Source of the DNA: Epithemia pelagica
Taxonomy: Eukaryota > Bacillariophyta > Bacillariophyceae > Surirellales > Surirellaceae
Reading direction: 5' to 3'
Assembly: GCA_946965045.2 (NCBI GenBank)
Contig: OX337234.1
Coordinates: 1,178,001 to 1,242,000 of the forward strand
Length of the DNA stretch: 64,000 nt
Shown: positions 19,671 through 31,600 of the stretch, piece after piece
Numbering within the stretch: position 1 is the first letter of the stretch
Layout of the letters: every line of letters starts with the position of its first letter
Made by a program: the position numbers and the translations under genes
The notes under the pieces: model-generated
What the model saw: the letters and a program-made list of their open reading frames with translations, nothing else
What the model was told of the DNA's origin: nothing
Databases searched by the model: none

Positions 19671-22546
19671 GTGACCTCTTTGGGCAGAGGTTTGATGACG
19701 AAATTGCTTGGAATCTGGTTCGGGTAGGAAGAACGTAAAAGGGAGGTGAGTTCATCGTCGGAGAGATCAAAACGCCGGGAGAGGAGGTCTGATACATTGT
19801 TGTCGCTACCGGGGATGTGTTCGGCTTGGAGAGCGAAGCGGTATTGAAGGACAATTTCAGTGAGACGCTGGGCCACTGTTCGGTGCAGGGGTTTTGCACT
19901 GCTGAAGGATGACTTGTGGAGCCATCCAACAGCGGAGGAACTGTCCGAGAGACATAGGACGGCATCATCAGGATTGATGGTGTCGTTGAGGCAGTCGATC
20001 CAGATGGTGATGACAATGGCTATAAACTCGAACAAGTTGTTGAGTTTTGGGGGCTTCGGAGGTGAAGGGGTGGTGTCTTCTGGGTTGACACTGTTCACGG
20101 TGGTGAACTCGTCGGCGGAAATCTGATAGCGCCATGCCATCCCGGTGCGGATGGAGAACCCACCCATGCCCGATGGACAGGAATCACCAAGGAGGAGGTG
20201 ATTGGGTTTACGTGTCGTCAGTAGGTTGAGGGAGATGCCTTCTCGCGCACGTTGCAGTAGGGAGGGCCACACGTGGAGGTCGAAAACTACGGCTTCTGGC
20301 AGGTGGTAACGATACCAAGGTTTGGGGGTAGGAGGTCGTAGGGAGGGACCTGGGGAGGGTGTTGTATCCTTGTCGGTGGAGGCTACTGGGTGTTTTGCTC
20401 GAAAATCACGTTCGATCTTGACTTTGAATTCGTTCAGTCGTGTTAACCAGTAATTGGCGATGGGGAAACCTTGGACAGCATTGAGGAGTTGACCAATGAT
20501 TTTGGAAAGGTCTTGATACGTGGTCCTCTTGGTTCTGGTCAGAGTTGTAACGACGGACAAACGGTGAAGATACTTTTCCTCTGGGAGACGAAGAAGGAGA
20601 CGTCGGGTGTCGAGTATCCAACCAAGGACGCGTTGGCGTTCGCGAGGGGAACCTTCGGCGATCAGTTTCTTTTCTTCGAGCATTGGGGCACGTAGAATTG
20701 GTTCGTCTGGGGAGACTGGACGAGACATCAGATCGACTGCAAGGGGAACGATACCCGGGGCGCGAGCAACGTGCTCAGGTGTGTCGAGAAACAGTTGGAT
20801 GGTGTCATCCAAGTACACGTCATGATATCCTTGTGGACGAGGTTCCAGATGGATGGCTAACTCTCGTGCGGGGGCAAAAGGAATAGACTCAGGGTACCGT
20901 TTCGGTCGGCCGACACCGTCTTGTAAGGGAGAGGAAAGGATGGATGGGTTCCAGTCATGGAAGTCAGCGATGTCGTTACAAAGGTCGTTGCACATATCTG
21001 AGACTACGCTGAATTCGGCTGGGTTTGCTTTGCCGCCAAAAGTAAGGCGAAGACCGACGTGGCAATAAGCATTGGAGGGGTCAATGGTAATGCAGCGAGC
21101 GGCCACAGAGCCATCGCCAGTGACTCTTCGGTAGGCCGAAGACCAGTCGTACTTGGAGATAAAGATACCGGTGTTGGGATAGTGTCTCCGAAGAGTGACG
21201 ATTTGGTGGATGATTCGGCTGAGGCAGTGTCCAAGGACAAGGTCAATCAATGACTTTGGGTCAATCAAGGCATTGAGGGAGGGACAGTGGCCAAAGGAGA
21301 ATGATTGATCATGTGTGAGTCGATCCTTCGGAACCAAGGATCCATCTTCATCGATACCCATCTGGTGGGCAACACCCATGGGGCTGATTCGTCCGCGGCG
21401 AATCTTGAGTGCACATTCTTTCGTGATGGGGAAAGAATAGCCTTTTGAAGCGTCTTTCTCAATGACTTTGAGGAGAGCTCTAGGATTTGACTTGCCGGAT
21501 GAATGATTTCCGTAGCGGAGTGCAGCAAGGTTTTCTCGATGACGAGCTGGTTCATATTCTTCAGCCAGAAGAGAGAACGTGACACCTTTGGTGAGGATGT
21601 GAAGGAGGCGCGGCCAGTGTGGGTGGGCACAAAGTAGAGGTTCGAGAATTTTGGGAGATCGAAATTCTGAACCAGGGCTGATCACGGATCTGGGATGGTG
21701 ATCGATCAATCGTTGAAGATCGTAGTCGAAGGACTTGAGGACGGCATCATTTTTCTCGGCACTCTCGTAACCAATATCTGGATCGTCAATGCAATAACAG
21801 AATGGGGAAGGTTTGGGAGTGGGAGAAAAAGAGGACAGAATAGACTTGAAGAGGTCTATTGAAAAGATGCGTCGTGGTGGTTGTTTCAATCTTGGGGGGA
21901 AGATCTTGAAAGCGAACATCTTGGAGATGTCGTTGGGTAGGTGTCCAGCTTTGTCAAGGTAAAGGACAGGAGGAAGGACTGTGCCAAGTGAATGAGGGGA
22001 CTCACCTAACATGGATTCGTGTCGATCAATTGCATGATCAAGTCTTAGGAGATTCCGCTCTAAGGGTTTTCCTTTCAATTCTTCACCAAGAATAGGCTCT
22101 GCACTTCCTTTGAGATGGTCAGATCGTGAAGGAGGAGATGGATGTGGGAGAGGGACTGAATCTGAGAGAATCTTCGAAGAGAGATCGGAAGGGTCGTAGG
22201 TTCGAATCGAAGAAATGACTGATGAATTCTTGGGGAAATGAACGGAAGTACGCTGCAAGGGCGACTGTTTTGGGACGGTGGACTCCAAAATTGAATTCTT
22301 CAAACTAGATGAATCAACGCTCAGCTGACGTGTTGAATGAGAGCTAACAATCAACTTGTTCGTGGAAATCGACGGAACAAAAGAGATGGAACCGGTATCG
22401 TGTCGAGGACGTGTAGAGCTATAAGATGACGTGCAGTGGGATAGCTCAAGAGCTAAGGTCGGAGAAGATGAGGGAATTGGGTCTGGTGGGATCCGATGAG
22501 GGGTGGGATGAAAATTGGAGTCTTTGGAAGAAGAAGAAATGATCAT
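18977..22546 (-). CDS. Reverse transcriptase-RNase H polyprotein of the YR retrotransposon
   Basis: 1189 codons. The RT domain (from about residue 350) has DQSFSFGHCPSLNAL, FISKYDWSSAYRR with the first aspartate, GLRLTFGGKANPAEFS and VYLDDTIQLF, the YxDD catalytic box. RNase H follows: LLLGDSCPSGMGGFS, FEFIAIVITIW with the glutamate, LCLSDSSSAVGWL, and IPGSDNNVSDLLSR. The first 340 residues are Ser/Pro-rich and of unknown role. After RNase H the last 230 codons are low-complexity Ser/Thr/Pro sequence overlying the recombinase frame and are probably not translated as such. It starts 12 bp after the Gag-like stop. Confidence 0.85.
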   Translation of the reverse strand: MIISSSSKDSNFHPTPHRIPPDPIPSSSPTLALELSHCTSSYSSTRPRHDTGSISFVPSISTNKLIVSSHSTRQLSVDSSSLKNSILESTVPKQSPLQRTSVHFPKNSSVISSIRTYDPSDLSSKILSDSVPLPHPSPPSRSDHLKGSAEPILGEELKGKPLERNLLRLDHAIDRHESMLGESPHSLGTVLPPVLYLDKAGHLPNDISKMFAFKIFPPRLKQPPRRIFSIDLFKSILSSFSPTPKPSPFCYCIDDPDIGYESAEKNDAVLKSFDYDLQRLIDHHPRSVISPGSEFRSPKILEPLLCAHPHWPRLLHILTKGVTFSLLAEEYEPARHRENLAALRYGNHSSGKSNPRALLKVIEKDASKGYSFPITKECALKIRRGRISPMGVAHQMGIDEDGSLVPKDRLTHDQSFSFGHCPSLNALIDPKSLIDLVLGHCLSRIIHQIVTLRRHYPNTGIFISKYDWSSAYRRVTGDGSVAARCITIDPSNAYCHVGLRLTFGGKANPAEFSVVSDMCNDLCNDIADFHDWNPSILSSPLQDGVGRPKRYPESIPFAPARELAIHLEPRPQGYHDVYLDDTIQLFLDTPEHVARAPGIVPLAVDLMSRPVSPDEPILRAPMLEEKKLIAEGSPRERQRVLGWILDTRRLLLRLPEEKYLHRLSVVTTLTRTKRTTYQDLSKIIGQLLNAVQGFPIANYWLTRLNEFKVKIERDFRAKHPVASTDKDTTPSPGPSLRPPTPKPWYRYHLPEAVVFDLHVWPSLLQRAREGISLNLLTTRKPNHLLLGDSCPSGMGGFSIRTGMAWRYQISADEFTTVNSVNPEDTTPSPPKPPKLNNLFEFIAIVITIWIDCLNDTINPDDAVLCLSDSSSAVGWLHKSSFSSAKPLHRTVAQRLTEIVLQYRFALQAEHIPGSDNNVSDLLSRRFDLSDDELTSLLRSSYPNQIPSNFVIKPLPKEVTCWLSSVAQKPPESSSENLKPATRKETEPGAVGSNSSDPQDSLTTPSSTPCQQPTTEQPLPVLSYNNSGTPTLRLDEPSRFAQALCRKPLATWFRSSGITTGQAPITDRTTLPSIPWWPASSEPGSTSTHQNNARKLSPPSISSSHGKKPTRLRPTHPLPPTPPRSKRARSNSAVAATSTPLAPVSTPPSLTAEKPNSCALETSSSPATMSVDPSSPLSTPISTPKPSSSQ

Positions 22547-22558
22547 CCCGGCCTCCTG

Positions 22559-25294
22559 TCATAGACCATATGCAGAACGATAAAATTCTGACATGGCGGT
22601 CTTCTTGTTCTGAGCTGCCGGGTCATCGTGAGCGAAAGGGCATCGCTTACCTTTCTTGCATTCACCTTTGGAAAAAAGAAGATTGCAAAAGGCAACTTGT
22701 TTCCCATTCTTGGTAACTGTGGGAATATTCGCGAGAACTTCTCGTGTAAAGACGTCGCGATAGTTTAGATGCGAGGGAAGTTTCCACTCGTCAGGAGAGT
22801 TATAGGTAGCTGGGGTAACAACCTGACGAGAGCGAGAATCGTGAGGATCACGCTTCGAGTCATGTCGTTTGTTTGAGGAGTCAACAAGGGTGTCAGAAGG
22901 AAGAGGACGCTTCTTGTCTCTGGATGATCCATGTTGATCTTCAAATTTGGCCTCAAGATAGTTGGAAAGACGACCGAGAGGGATATTATTCTCTACTGCA
23001 AAGATGATGTAATCAAAATGAGATTCGGTATCTTTGAAGTTGATAGTAGAGAATTCTTGGGGATCATTCAACTGAGCAATAAACCGTTGGAGGCCACGAT
23101 CGATCATGTAGAGAACTTGGGCGAAGAATCTACCGTCGGAGCAAGTTTGGTGATTCCCAATGTAAAGGGATTTGTTGCGATAGTAGTGATTCAAGACTCG
23201 AAGGGTTTGGAGAGCAAGAAAGCATTGATCACCAAAAAGTCCTTTAATCAGACACCAAAAGGAACGTAGCTGAGCCTCAAATTCTGTGTCGAGACGAGGA
23301 AAATGCAAATGATGATCCGAATAGATGCCTTGGAGGTCCACTGTTTTGAAATCATTGATATGGTGAATACTCGCCTCATGAATTTTCTGACGAATTCCGC
23401 GATCAAGAGCATTGGCATTATCGAGTCCTGGAATAGCATGAGGATCGAAAGAAAAGGGGGAGAAGCCGCCGGAGCAAGCTTCATTTTTCCATCGAATGCC
23501 ATATCGTTGAATGATTGGGACTTGTCCGAATATCAAGGAGCAAGGGTTATCCATCGGAGAGAAAACCTCGGCCATCAATGTCTCGTAAAATGTGGTTGTG
23601 TTCTTCAATTTCCAGAGTTTCTTGATGATTGGAGAGAGATCACTTGGCAAGGCGCCGGTAAGAGGAGAGATAGTTGCATATCGAAGGTTATTCTGAAAGA
23701 CACGAGCAATATCTCGGAATAAGCTTTTCGAGTCTGGGGAGCAAATATCGTCGTCATCTTTGGGCTTCTTCTGTAGCGAAGAAAAGGTATCTCGCATCAT
23801 GACAAATTCAGGGGAGACAAAAATAATGTTACCCTCGGAATCAGTCGTCTGGACTTTTCCATTCTGAGAGGAAGCAGAAGAAAAAGGATTGGGAAACGTA
23901 GAGGGTTCTTGGGGTGGCGCACGAAAGGCAGAGGAACGGCTTGAACCAGGTGGAAGGCTGGGAGGGGCTGAAACTGAACGTGCGAATCTTGGAGGGCTAA
24001 AACAAACGGTAGGGAAATTGGCTTTCTTTAGGGAAAGAAAGGCTAACGATGCATCGGTAAAATTCTTCGGGCGAGAGGGAACAAGGGGGTGAAGAAGATG
24101 GGAGCGATGATGAAGAATCCAAAGGAAGCGAAAAACATCTTGCAAAGGTAAGAAAAACTCATGATCATGTGGAATACCTCGTGCAATCTCAGTCAAAGGA
24201 GGATTGGAAATCAGCCAGCGAATGAGAACTTGATGGAAAAGGAATGCACAAGTAGAAGCCACAAGAGGGGTCTCGGTATCAATGGGGAAAGGGAAAAATT
24301 CTTCGGGAGTCTTCGAGGATGGGTCCAAGAACTCGGTCAATGATCCGGAAACAAAAGGGGGAAGAAGAGCAAGGTGTCCGTAATCAAACGTATGATCAGC
24401 ATCATCTGGGAACTGAGAAGCGTGCATGTCTAAAAATCGATGAGGACAGAACTTGAAACGGAAACAAGAGAGATCTTCATCACTTGAGGGAACAGGAATC
24501 ACACAATGTTTTAAAATCTCCGAAAAGGTTGCGACACGTTTCTTCTGAGAGGAAGGAAGAAGCTCTTCAAGGTCATCATTCGGAATGGAAAAAGGAGGGC
24601 AATCGAAGGAGCAACGATCAACAGCGAGGAATTCCAGGGAAGGATGGGTAATCGAACCTGAGCTTGGATTCACCATGAGATTATGAATGAGCAAGGGATC
24701 ACCTCCACGGGAACATCCAAGCAAAGCAATCGCGTTCGACTTCGTCTTCGTGGCAAGCCAAGTGTGAAGGCTATCAAGGTCTTCAAGGTGGAAGAAGGAA
24801 GAGAAAAGGAGCTTCCATTTCTTGGGGTCACGTGAGATTTCCAAATGGAAAGGGTTCACAAAAGAATCACACCAATCAACCGGGGGGGTTGAGGAGATTC
24901 GAGCGAGAGACGAGGTAAACTCGGCCTCATCCTCGGGGGGGAATTCTGGGTGAAGGTAGGAATGAAAGCGACGACTTCCAACATTAGAAGAGGGAGAGGA
25001 AGAGTCGGCGGGATCAACATTACCTCCAGTGGCAAAGCCAGGGTTCGTGGCGGGATCAAGGGGAGGATCCAACAGCGAGGGGTTTTCAATCGAGTCAGCA
25101 TTTCCAACGGAAGGGGTGGGATTCTGGTGAGAAGGAGCCACAGGGTCGTTCGTGAGGTTCGAGGGAGAACGACGATCCGAGTTAGGAAGGTTGAGAAGGG
25201 ACCGCAAGTTTAAGACCGCCTCGTTCACAGAAGGGGAGTGACGAGAGGAGTCTTTTTGAGAGGTGTCCTCGGGAGTCAACTGATTGAAAGTCAT
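22559..25294 (-). CDS. Gag-like protein of the YR retrotransposon with CCCH zinc finger
   Basis: 911 residues from ATG 25294, just inside A1. The N-terminal half is Ser/Pro-rich; the central half contains helical segments with aromatic residues (LLTEFL.., FLWCLIKGLFG-type stretches) of unknown fold. Near the C-terminus, CNLLFSKGECKKGKRCPFAH forms C-X8-C-X5-C-X3-H, a CCCH zinc finger, where most retroelement Gags carry a CCHC knuckle. Position and size support a nucleocapsid-type role in packaging element RNA, which is inference. Confidence 0.7.
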   Translation of the reverse strand: MTFNQLTPEDTSQKDSSRHSPSVNEAVLNLRSLLNLPNSDRRSPSNLTNDPVAPSHQNPTPSVGNADSIENPSLLDPPLDPATNPGFATGGNVDPADSSSPSSNVGSRRFHSYLHPEFPPEDEAEFTSSLARISSTPPVDWCDSFVNPFHLEISRDPKKWKLLFSSFFHLEDLDSLHTWLATKTKSNAIALLGCSRGGDPLLIHNLMVNPSSGSITHPSLEFLAVDRCSFDCPPFSIPNDDLEELLPSSQKKRVATFSEILKHCVIPVPSSDEDLSCFRFKFCPHRFLDMHASQFPDDADHTFDYGHLALLPPFVSGSLTEFLDPSSKTPEEFFPFPIDTETPLVASTCAFLFHQVLIRWLISNPPLTEIARGIPHDHEFFLPLQDVFRFLWILHHRSHLLHPLVPSRPKNFTDASLAFLSLKKANFPTVCFSPPRFARSVSAPPSLPPGSSRSSAFRAPPQEPSTFPNPFSSASSQNGKVQTTDSEGNIIFVSPEFVMMRDTFSSLQKKPKDDDDICSPDSKSLFRDIARVFQNNLRYATISPLTGALPSDLSPIIKKLWKLKNTTTFYETLMAEVFSPMDNPCSLIFGQVPIIQRYGIRWKNEACSGGFSPFSFDPHAIPGLDNANALDRGIRQKIHEASIHHINDFKTVDLQGIYSDHHLHFPRLDTEFEAQLRSFWCLIKGLFGDQCFLALQTLRVLNHYYRNKSLYIGNHQTCSDGRFFAQVLYMIDRGLQRFIAQLNDPQEFSTINFKDTESHFDYIIFAVENNIPLGRLSNYLEAKFEDQHGSSRDKKRPLPSDTLVDSSNKRHDSKRDPHDSRSRQVVTPATYNSPDEWKLPSHLNYRDVFTREVLANIPTVTKNGKQVAFCNLLFSKGECKKGKRCPFAHDDPAAQNKKTAMSEFYRSAYGL

Positions 25295-25321
25295 AGTAAG
25301 AAAGGCAACAAAGTAGAGAGC

Positions 25322-25495
25322 TTTTAGAACTGTCTATGTCTAGGGGACCTTCAAGGGATGTCGATGCTTGCGAAGGAGCTCGATCCGAGAAGAGTGTGCT
25401 CCTCTCGTCAGCTACCTTGGGAGTGGACATTCGTGAGCGCGGTCATTTTGTGCACGCGTACCGAGACGATGGACGGCAGCTGGCTAAGCGACTTC
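25322..25495 (-). repeat. A1 repeat, split by a Copia insertion
   Basis: Matches A2 at 17864-18037. The missing end (CTCCGCGACCCGACAACCCA and the GTACAAAC core) lies on the far side of the Copia element at 32030-32057. The Gag-like ORF starts 28 bp inside it. Confidence 0.88.
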
Positions 25496-25652
25496 TGTCT
25501 TATTCGGGTCGATACGTCATTCGGGACTCAATTCATTGGGAATGGAACGGTCATTACCGTTTACCGGCTCACTTGTTTTCATGCGTTGAATGTAGTATAA
25601 GATCTTATCTTAGTCTTTCTTCTACGAGGATTCTATCGGTGGAAATAAGACA
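25496..25652 (+). repeat. 5' LTR of the Copia element
   Basis: 157 bp, TG...CA ends. It contains GTATAAGATCTTATC at about 25593-25610, a possible TATA-like core. Immediately inside follows GTTTATCAGACCC, where a tRNA primer-binding site is expected; TATCAGA resembles the half-tRNA iMet type site used by Copia elements, but the match is only partial. Confidence 0.92.
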
Positions 25653-25696
25653 GTTTATCAGACCCATCGTCTGTTTGAACTTTGAAGGCTAAGAGA

Positions 25697-28600
25697 ATGA
25701 CTACATCAACGCGAGCGAGCACGAAAGCGGCTGCTGCGGCGGCCGAAGGAGGTGGAACTGGTAGGGGAAGTGGAAATCCCGGAGTCTCGGAAAGTGGAGA
25801 TCGTACCTCACGCCAAAACGTGGGACCGACCTCTGCAACCGGCACTCGTGTCGGGGGTGACCCACCGCCGGGACGTACCTTTCGTACACCCGGCGTGGGG
25901 ACCGCGGCCGGTACAGCTGCGGGGGGAGTGGCTCCTGGGATGGGTGTACCGGGTGGTGCACCTGGGACGGGCGGAGGTTCTGCTGGAGCAGGCACCGCTA
26001 GAATCGGAGGCGCCGGCGTCGGAGCCGGTGCAGGAGGCGGAGGAGCACCAGGCGATGGTGCTGGTGGCGGCGCCGGAGGAGGCGCTGGAGGTGGAGGCGC
26101 TGGAGGTGGAGGCGCTGGAGGTGGAGGCGCCGGTGGCGGAGGCGCAGGAGGTGCCGGTGGAGGAGGAGGCGCTGGAGGAGGAGGAGGAGGCGGAGCGGTA
26201 CCTCCAGGCGTTCCTCCTCCCCCTCCACCTTTGTCCGCTGTGGGTCTGGCCCTCACGACTTGTGGGGCCAATCCCTACGAGATTTATGCGCTTGAGCATA
26301 CTGAAAGACTTAATACTATAGAAGCTTTCGGAAGAATGACCTCGGACGATGTGACGAGCCTCGTGTCACGCCTCGAGAAGCGCCCTTATCCACATAACGT
26401 TGCCATCCCGACGAGTGTCGTGAAGAACATCCAGGGACTCTGCTTTTGGTCAGCGCGAGCACGTCGTCAAGGACGTCGCCTTAATTATGGTGACTTCGAT
26501 CAGGACGCCCTTTCGGAATCACTGGACGCAATGGAAATACAGGCCGAGAAGACGACGTCACCTGATATCAAGCCTTCAGCCCTCAAGGAAGAAGACTGGG
26601 AGGATTGGTCGCAGGAGTTCCCGACTTATCTGTCCCATATCCTTGGAAAACAGAAAGCCCCCCTTGACTATGTGATCCGCCCCGACCTAGATCCCTCCCA
26701 CGTGTTTGCTAGCACTCGGGAACAAGAGTTGTATAGCTACCCACTAGGAGGCCCGTATTATAGGGAAGACAACAAGGAAGTTTTCCGTCTCTTAAGCGAC
26801 CTCGTCAAGGACCAACCTGCCACTTGGATACAGCCATTTCAGGCTTCCCAAGATGGCAGACGTGCATGGCTTGCACTCGTAGACCACTTTGATGGGGGCG
26901 GCCAGAAGGAGAAACGGATTTCACGAGCAGAAGCCGTCCTAGAAAGTATCTTCTACCAGAATGAACGAGTCTTTAGTTTTGACGCTTATTCGGCTCGACT
27001 ACTACGTGCATTCCGCACTCTCGAGAACACACCGAATCGCCGCATGCCCTCAAACCAAGTTCGGATCCTATTGGAGAATATCAAGATCGCATCCGCCGAA
27101 TTCGCCGTGATCAAGGGCCACGTTCGGACCAATTACAGGTCTGATCTCCATGGTGCTATCGCGTATATTTCCCGCGAAATTTCAGAGTTGTTTCCCGATA
27201 CCAGTGTCAACAACCGTCGAAATCAGGGCCGCCATCGCTTCGTGTCAGAAGCCGCCTCACAACAGGCACCGGCATCCAATCGCCCACGCAACTTTGCAGG
27301 TCTATCCCATAACAATGGGATTTATACTTTCTTTGGGGTCGACGTCACTGACGTCACACGACGGTTCTCGTCTCAGGAGATGGTCACACTTGGCCCACAA
27401 GGCCAAGCATATGTGCACCAGGAACGCGCTCGGATCCGCGGCGGGGGCCGTGGCGGTGCTGGACGTGGTTTCGGCGGCCGGGGACGTGGTGGTCGTGGTG
27501 GTGGCGCTGGCGGACGCAACATCCAAGAAATTCAAACCGCCGATCAGTCGATCGTCACGGACATTACCAGTAACGACCAAGGGGAACGGTCGGAAGCAGG
27601 CACGAACAACGGGGACCGGGGAAGTACGAATGGACGCCGATTCGGCAACGGGGCATACGGGAACGACGAAAATGGCTCAACCACGGGGGGTAGTCGAAGC
27701 GGACGTGTGTCGGTCGTGAATTGCGGGCCGCAACGTCGTGTCGGCAAGGTCGAGAAAGGTTGGTTGTTGGATGAAGAGACTGAAGGGAAAACAGGGAACA
27801 ATGAGATGGACACGATGGCAGATACATGTTGCGCGGGTAGGAATTGGAAACTCATCGAGACGACCGGCATGGAGTGCACGGTAAACGACTTCGCAGGGAA
27901 TCAAGTTGGAAAGGCATCGGTACCGGTTGCCACGTGTGCCACTGTCGTCCGGGAAGAGAAGTCAGGGCTTGAGGTCGTCCTGATCGGACACCAAATGCTG
28001 TGGTTTGGAAATAGGTTAGATAAATCACTCTTAAATCAGAACCAGATCCGGCACGCAGGGCACGACTTACGTGACGACCCGACCAAGATGAACGAAGGTT
28101 TTGGAATCTGGGCCGAGGGAATGCACATCCCGTTCAAGATCAATGGTACAACGGTGTATTTTGAGTCGAGGGCGCCCAGTGCACAAGATATGGAACGTCT
28201 CCCCTCCATCACGATCACAAGACAGGAAATGTGGGACCCGCAGAATGTCGACTTGACACAGATGGATTCGACACCACACGGCGAGTCATACGGAATTGGT
28301 GCGGCAGAAATTGGACACGTGTCATCCCTTCTCACGCCCGATGGGATTTCTTCCAAGCTATCGAGCATTCCACGAGTCCGCCAGGTCGAGAGCTCGCGAC
28401 ACTCTGCAGTTACTGCTGAAACGATCAGTCGCAAATGGAAGATCGGGTTGGACTCGGCACGGGCGACCCTCCGAGTGACCACCCAACAAGGAATCCGCAC
28501 GGCGGTTTCACCGATTACACGACGATACCGTGTTGATAATCTCGCCTTGCACCGGAACCGACTACAAGCCAGAATGTACACAGACACATTGTTCTCGAAG

Positions 28601-31600
28601 ACCTTGTCCTTATCAGGTAACAAGTGTGCACAGGTGTTTACAGACGGACAGTTCACTGCTGTTTATCCTCTAGCTAGCAAAGCTCAAGTCGGTCAGGCAT
28701 TGTCTCAGTTTATCGACGAAGTCGGGATTCCCGATCGTCTCACGGCAGACCTTGCTGGCGAGCAAACAGGTAGCTCTACCCTGTTCCAGAAACTGGTGCG
28801 GGTTCACCGTATCGACATGCAATGGGCCGAGAAACACACGGGCAAACAGAACCACAAGGCAGAGAGGGAGATTGGCCTTCTAAAACAACGATGGCAGCGT
28901 CGCATGGCCGAGAGTAACGTGCCAAAGCGACTTTGGGACTTCGGACTTGTCTACGAGGCCGGCATTCTCAGCCGAGTCGCCCGGGGACACGATGGCCGAT
29001 CTGGCATAGAACGACTCGCCGGAGAGACGCCCGATATTTCTGAGTGGATTGACTTTTCCTTTTACGACCTCGTTTGGTATCACAATAATGTGAAAGTTGA
29101 CGCGACAGAGGATCCAGTGCAACTCGGCAGATGGTTGGGCATTGCTCACCGCATAGGATCGGACCTCTGCTACTGGATTTTAACCAAAGCGGGCAAGGTC
29201 ATAGCAAGAACCACCGTGCAACACGTTACCGACGACGACATGACGAAACCGGATGTGGCAGAGCGCGTAAGACAATTCACGTTGATTGTTGAGGAGCGAC
29301 TGAATGATAGTGGGTTCACAGACGAAAACGGAAACGGACCAGGATTCTTGGAAGATGTTGACTTGGTGGAGGAAGAACGGGGACGTGCGGGCATAGTACC
29401 CACCGACGAGGAATATGGTGACATGGTCGTGACGGAACGGCCAGACGCCGATGAATACGGGGACGGATACGACGAGTACATTGGGGCCCAAGTCCGCGTG
29501 GAAGACGGCGGTGAGGGGTTGCTGGGAACAGTAACAAAGAGGCAAAAGGGTTTAGATGGGAAACCATTGGGCAAGGCCAACCGAAACTCGATATTTGACA
29601 CACGTACGTATGAAGTTAGTTTCCCTGGCGGTGTCATACACGAGTACACCGCCAACATGGTGGCGGAGAATCTGTTCTCAAGGTTGGATAATGAAGGGAA
29701 AAGACACGTCGTCATCACGGAAGTGGTTGGACACAGAAGAAACGGGGACGCCGTTGCCAAGGATGACGGCTATCACTACTCGTCCAATGGGAATAAACAT
29801 CCTCGTCGGACAACGAAAGGATGGGAGATAGCGGTGGAATGTCGAGACGGAAATCAAATTTGGGTACCGCTACGAGAAGCGAAGGAAGGATACCCCGTGG
29901 AGTTGGCGGAATACGCGGTCGCGCATGGAATAGCCGACGAACCGGCATTCAAGTGGTGGGTACCACAGACCATTAACCATCTGCGACGACTGGTCAAGAA
30001 GGTAAAGAAGAAATATTGGAAAACGACTCACAAGTACGGGATCAAGCTACCACATTCGGTCGAGGAGGCCCTCAAGATAGACGAGCTAACAGGAACGGAC
30101 TTTTGGCGGAAGGCGATCGATAAAGAACTGAAGGTAGTAAAGGTAGCATGGGAAGCTAGAGAAGACCTAGACATTAACGAGGTGAGAGCCGGGCGACAGC
30201 TCATCGGATACACGGAAATAAAGTGCCATATGGTTTTCGACGTGAAAATGGACTTAACAAGGAAAGCACGGCTGGTGGCTGGGGGCCATATGACCGATGC
30301 GCCTGCCAGTCTTACTTACTCAAGCGTCGTGAGCCGAGACTCTATCAGAATTGCGTTCTTGATAGCCTCACTCAACGGGCTCAAGGTACTAGCGTGCGAT
30401 ATTGGCAATGCGTATCTTAACGCACCTTGCCGAGAGAAGATTTGGTTCCGTGGTGGGCCCGAGGTGGGGCACGAGTGTGAAGGGAAAGTTTGCGTCATGG
30501 AGCGAGCTCTATACGGGTTGAAGTCCTCGGGCGCTAGCTGGAGAGCCACTCTAATGATGACCTTGTACGACATGGGGTTCGTGGATACGCAGGCCGACGC
30601 ATGTGTCTTGCGGCGCAAGAGGAAGAAGGAAACTGGAGAGGAGTACTACGAACTCATCCTCGTGTACGTAGACGATATCCTATTGGTAAGCCACGAACCA
30701 CAACCCGTGCTGGACGAGATTGATAAGCACTATAAGATTAAGGCCGGCAGCACAGGGGAGCCAACGATCTACCTCGGCGCACAAATTTACAAGCATAACC
30801 TGCCAAACGGTTCATGGGCTTGGGGGATGACCAGTGAGAAATACGTCACGAACGCCGTCCGTATCGTCGAAGAATTGTTGAAAGAGGATGGACAGGGCAA
30901 ACATCTAAAGACAACGGCTCGAGTACCCGTGGTATCATCTTACAAACCGGAAACGGACGTTAGCCCTGAGCTTGAGCCGAGGCTGACGTCGCGCTATCAA
31001 CAGTTGATTGGCATATTGAGGTGGGCCGTTGAATTGGGCCGCGTGGACATCTACTTGGAAGTGTCATTGCTGTCACAGTATTTGGCGAACCCACGAGTCG
31101 GTCACCTGGACGCCGCGTATCACATTTTCGCATTCTTGAAGACCCACCCGAAGTTGAAGATTGTATTCGATCCAAAAGACGTCGTATTGGACGAGCAATG
31201 CTTCGCGCAGGTGGCCGTAGACGCTTGGAAGGAATTCTACGGGGACGTCGTTGAAGAGATTCCCACAAGTATGCCTGAACCACTGGGCAAGCCGATATCC
31301 ATGACGTGTTTCGTCGACGCCGATCATGCGGGAAACCTGGTCACTCGACGGTCCCATACTGGGATCATTATCTTTCTTCAGAACGCGCCGATTCTTTGGT
31401 ACTCCAAGCGCCAGAATACAGTGGAGACATCTAGCTTCGGTAGCGAATTCGTGGCACTCCGTATCGCGAAGGAAATGATCGTGGGACTCCGATACAAACT
31501 CCGTATGTTTGGCGTGCCCATTGTCGGACCGGCCAGTGTCCTGTGCGACAATCGTGGTGTTGTCAAGAATACCAGCTTGCCAGCTTCTATCCTGAACAAA

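Noticed and set aside
25633-26271. Minus-strand Pro/Ala-rich ORF opposite the Copia Gag
   Set aside because: It is the complement of the GC-rich Gly/Ala tract, with no domain and no independent start context.
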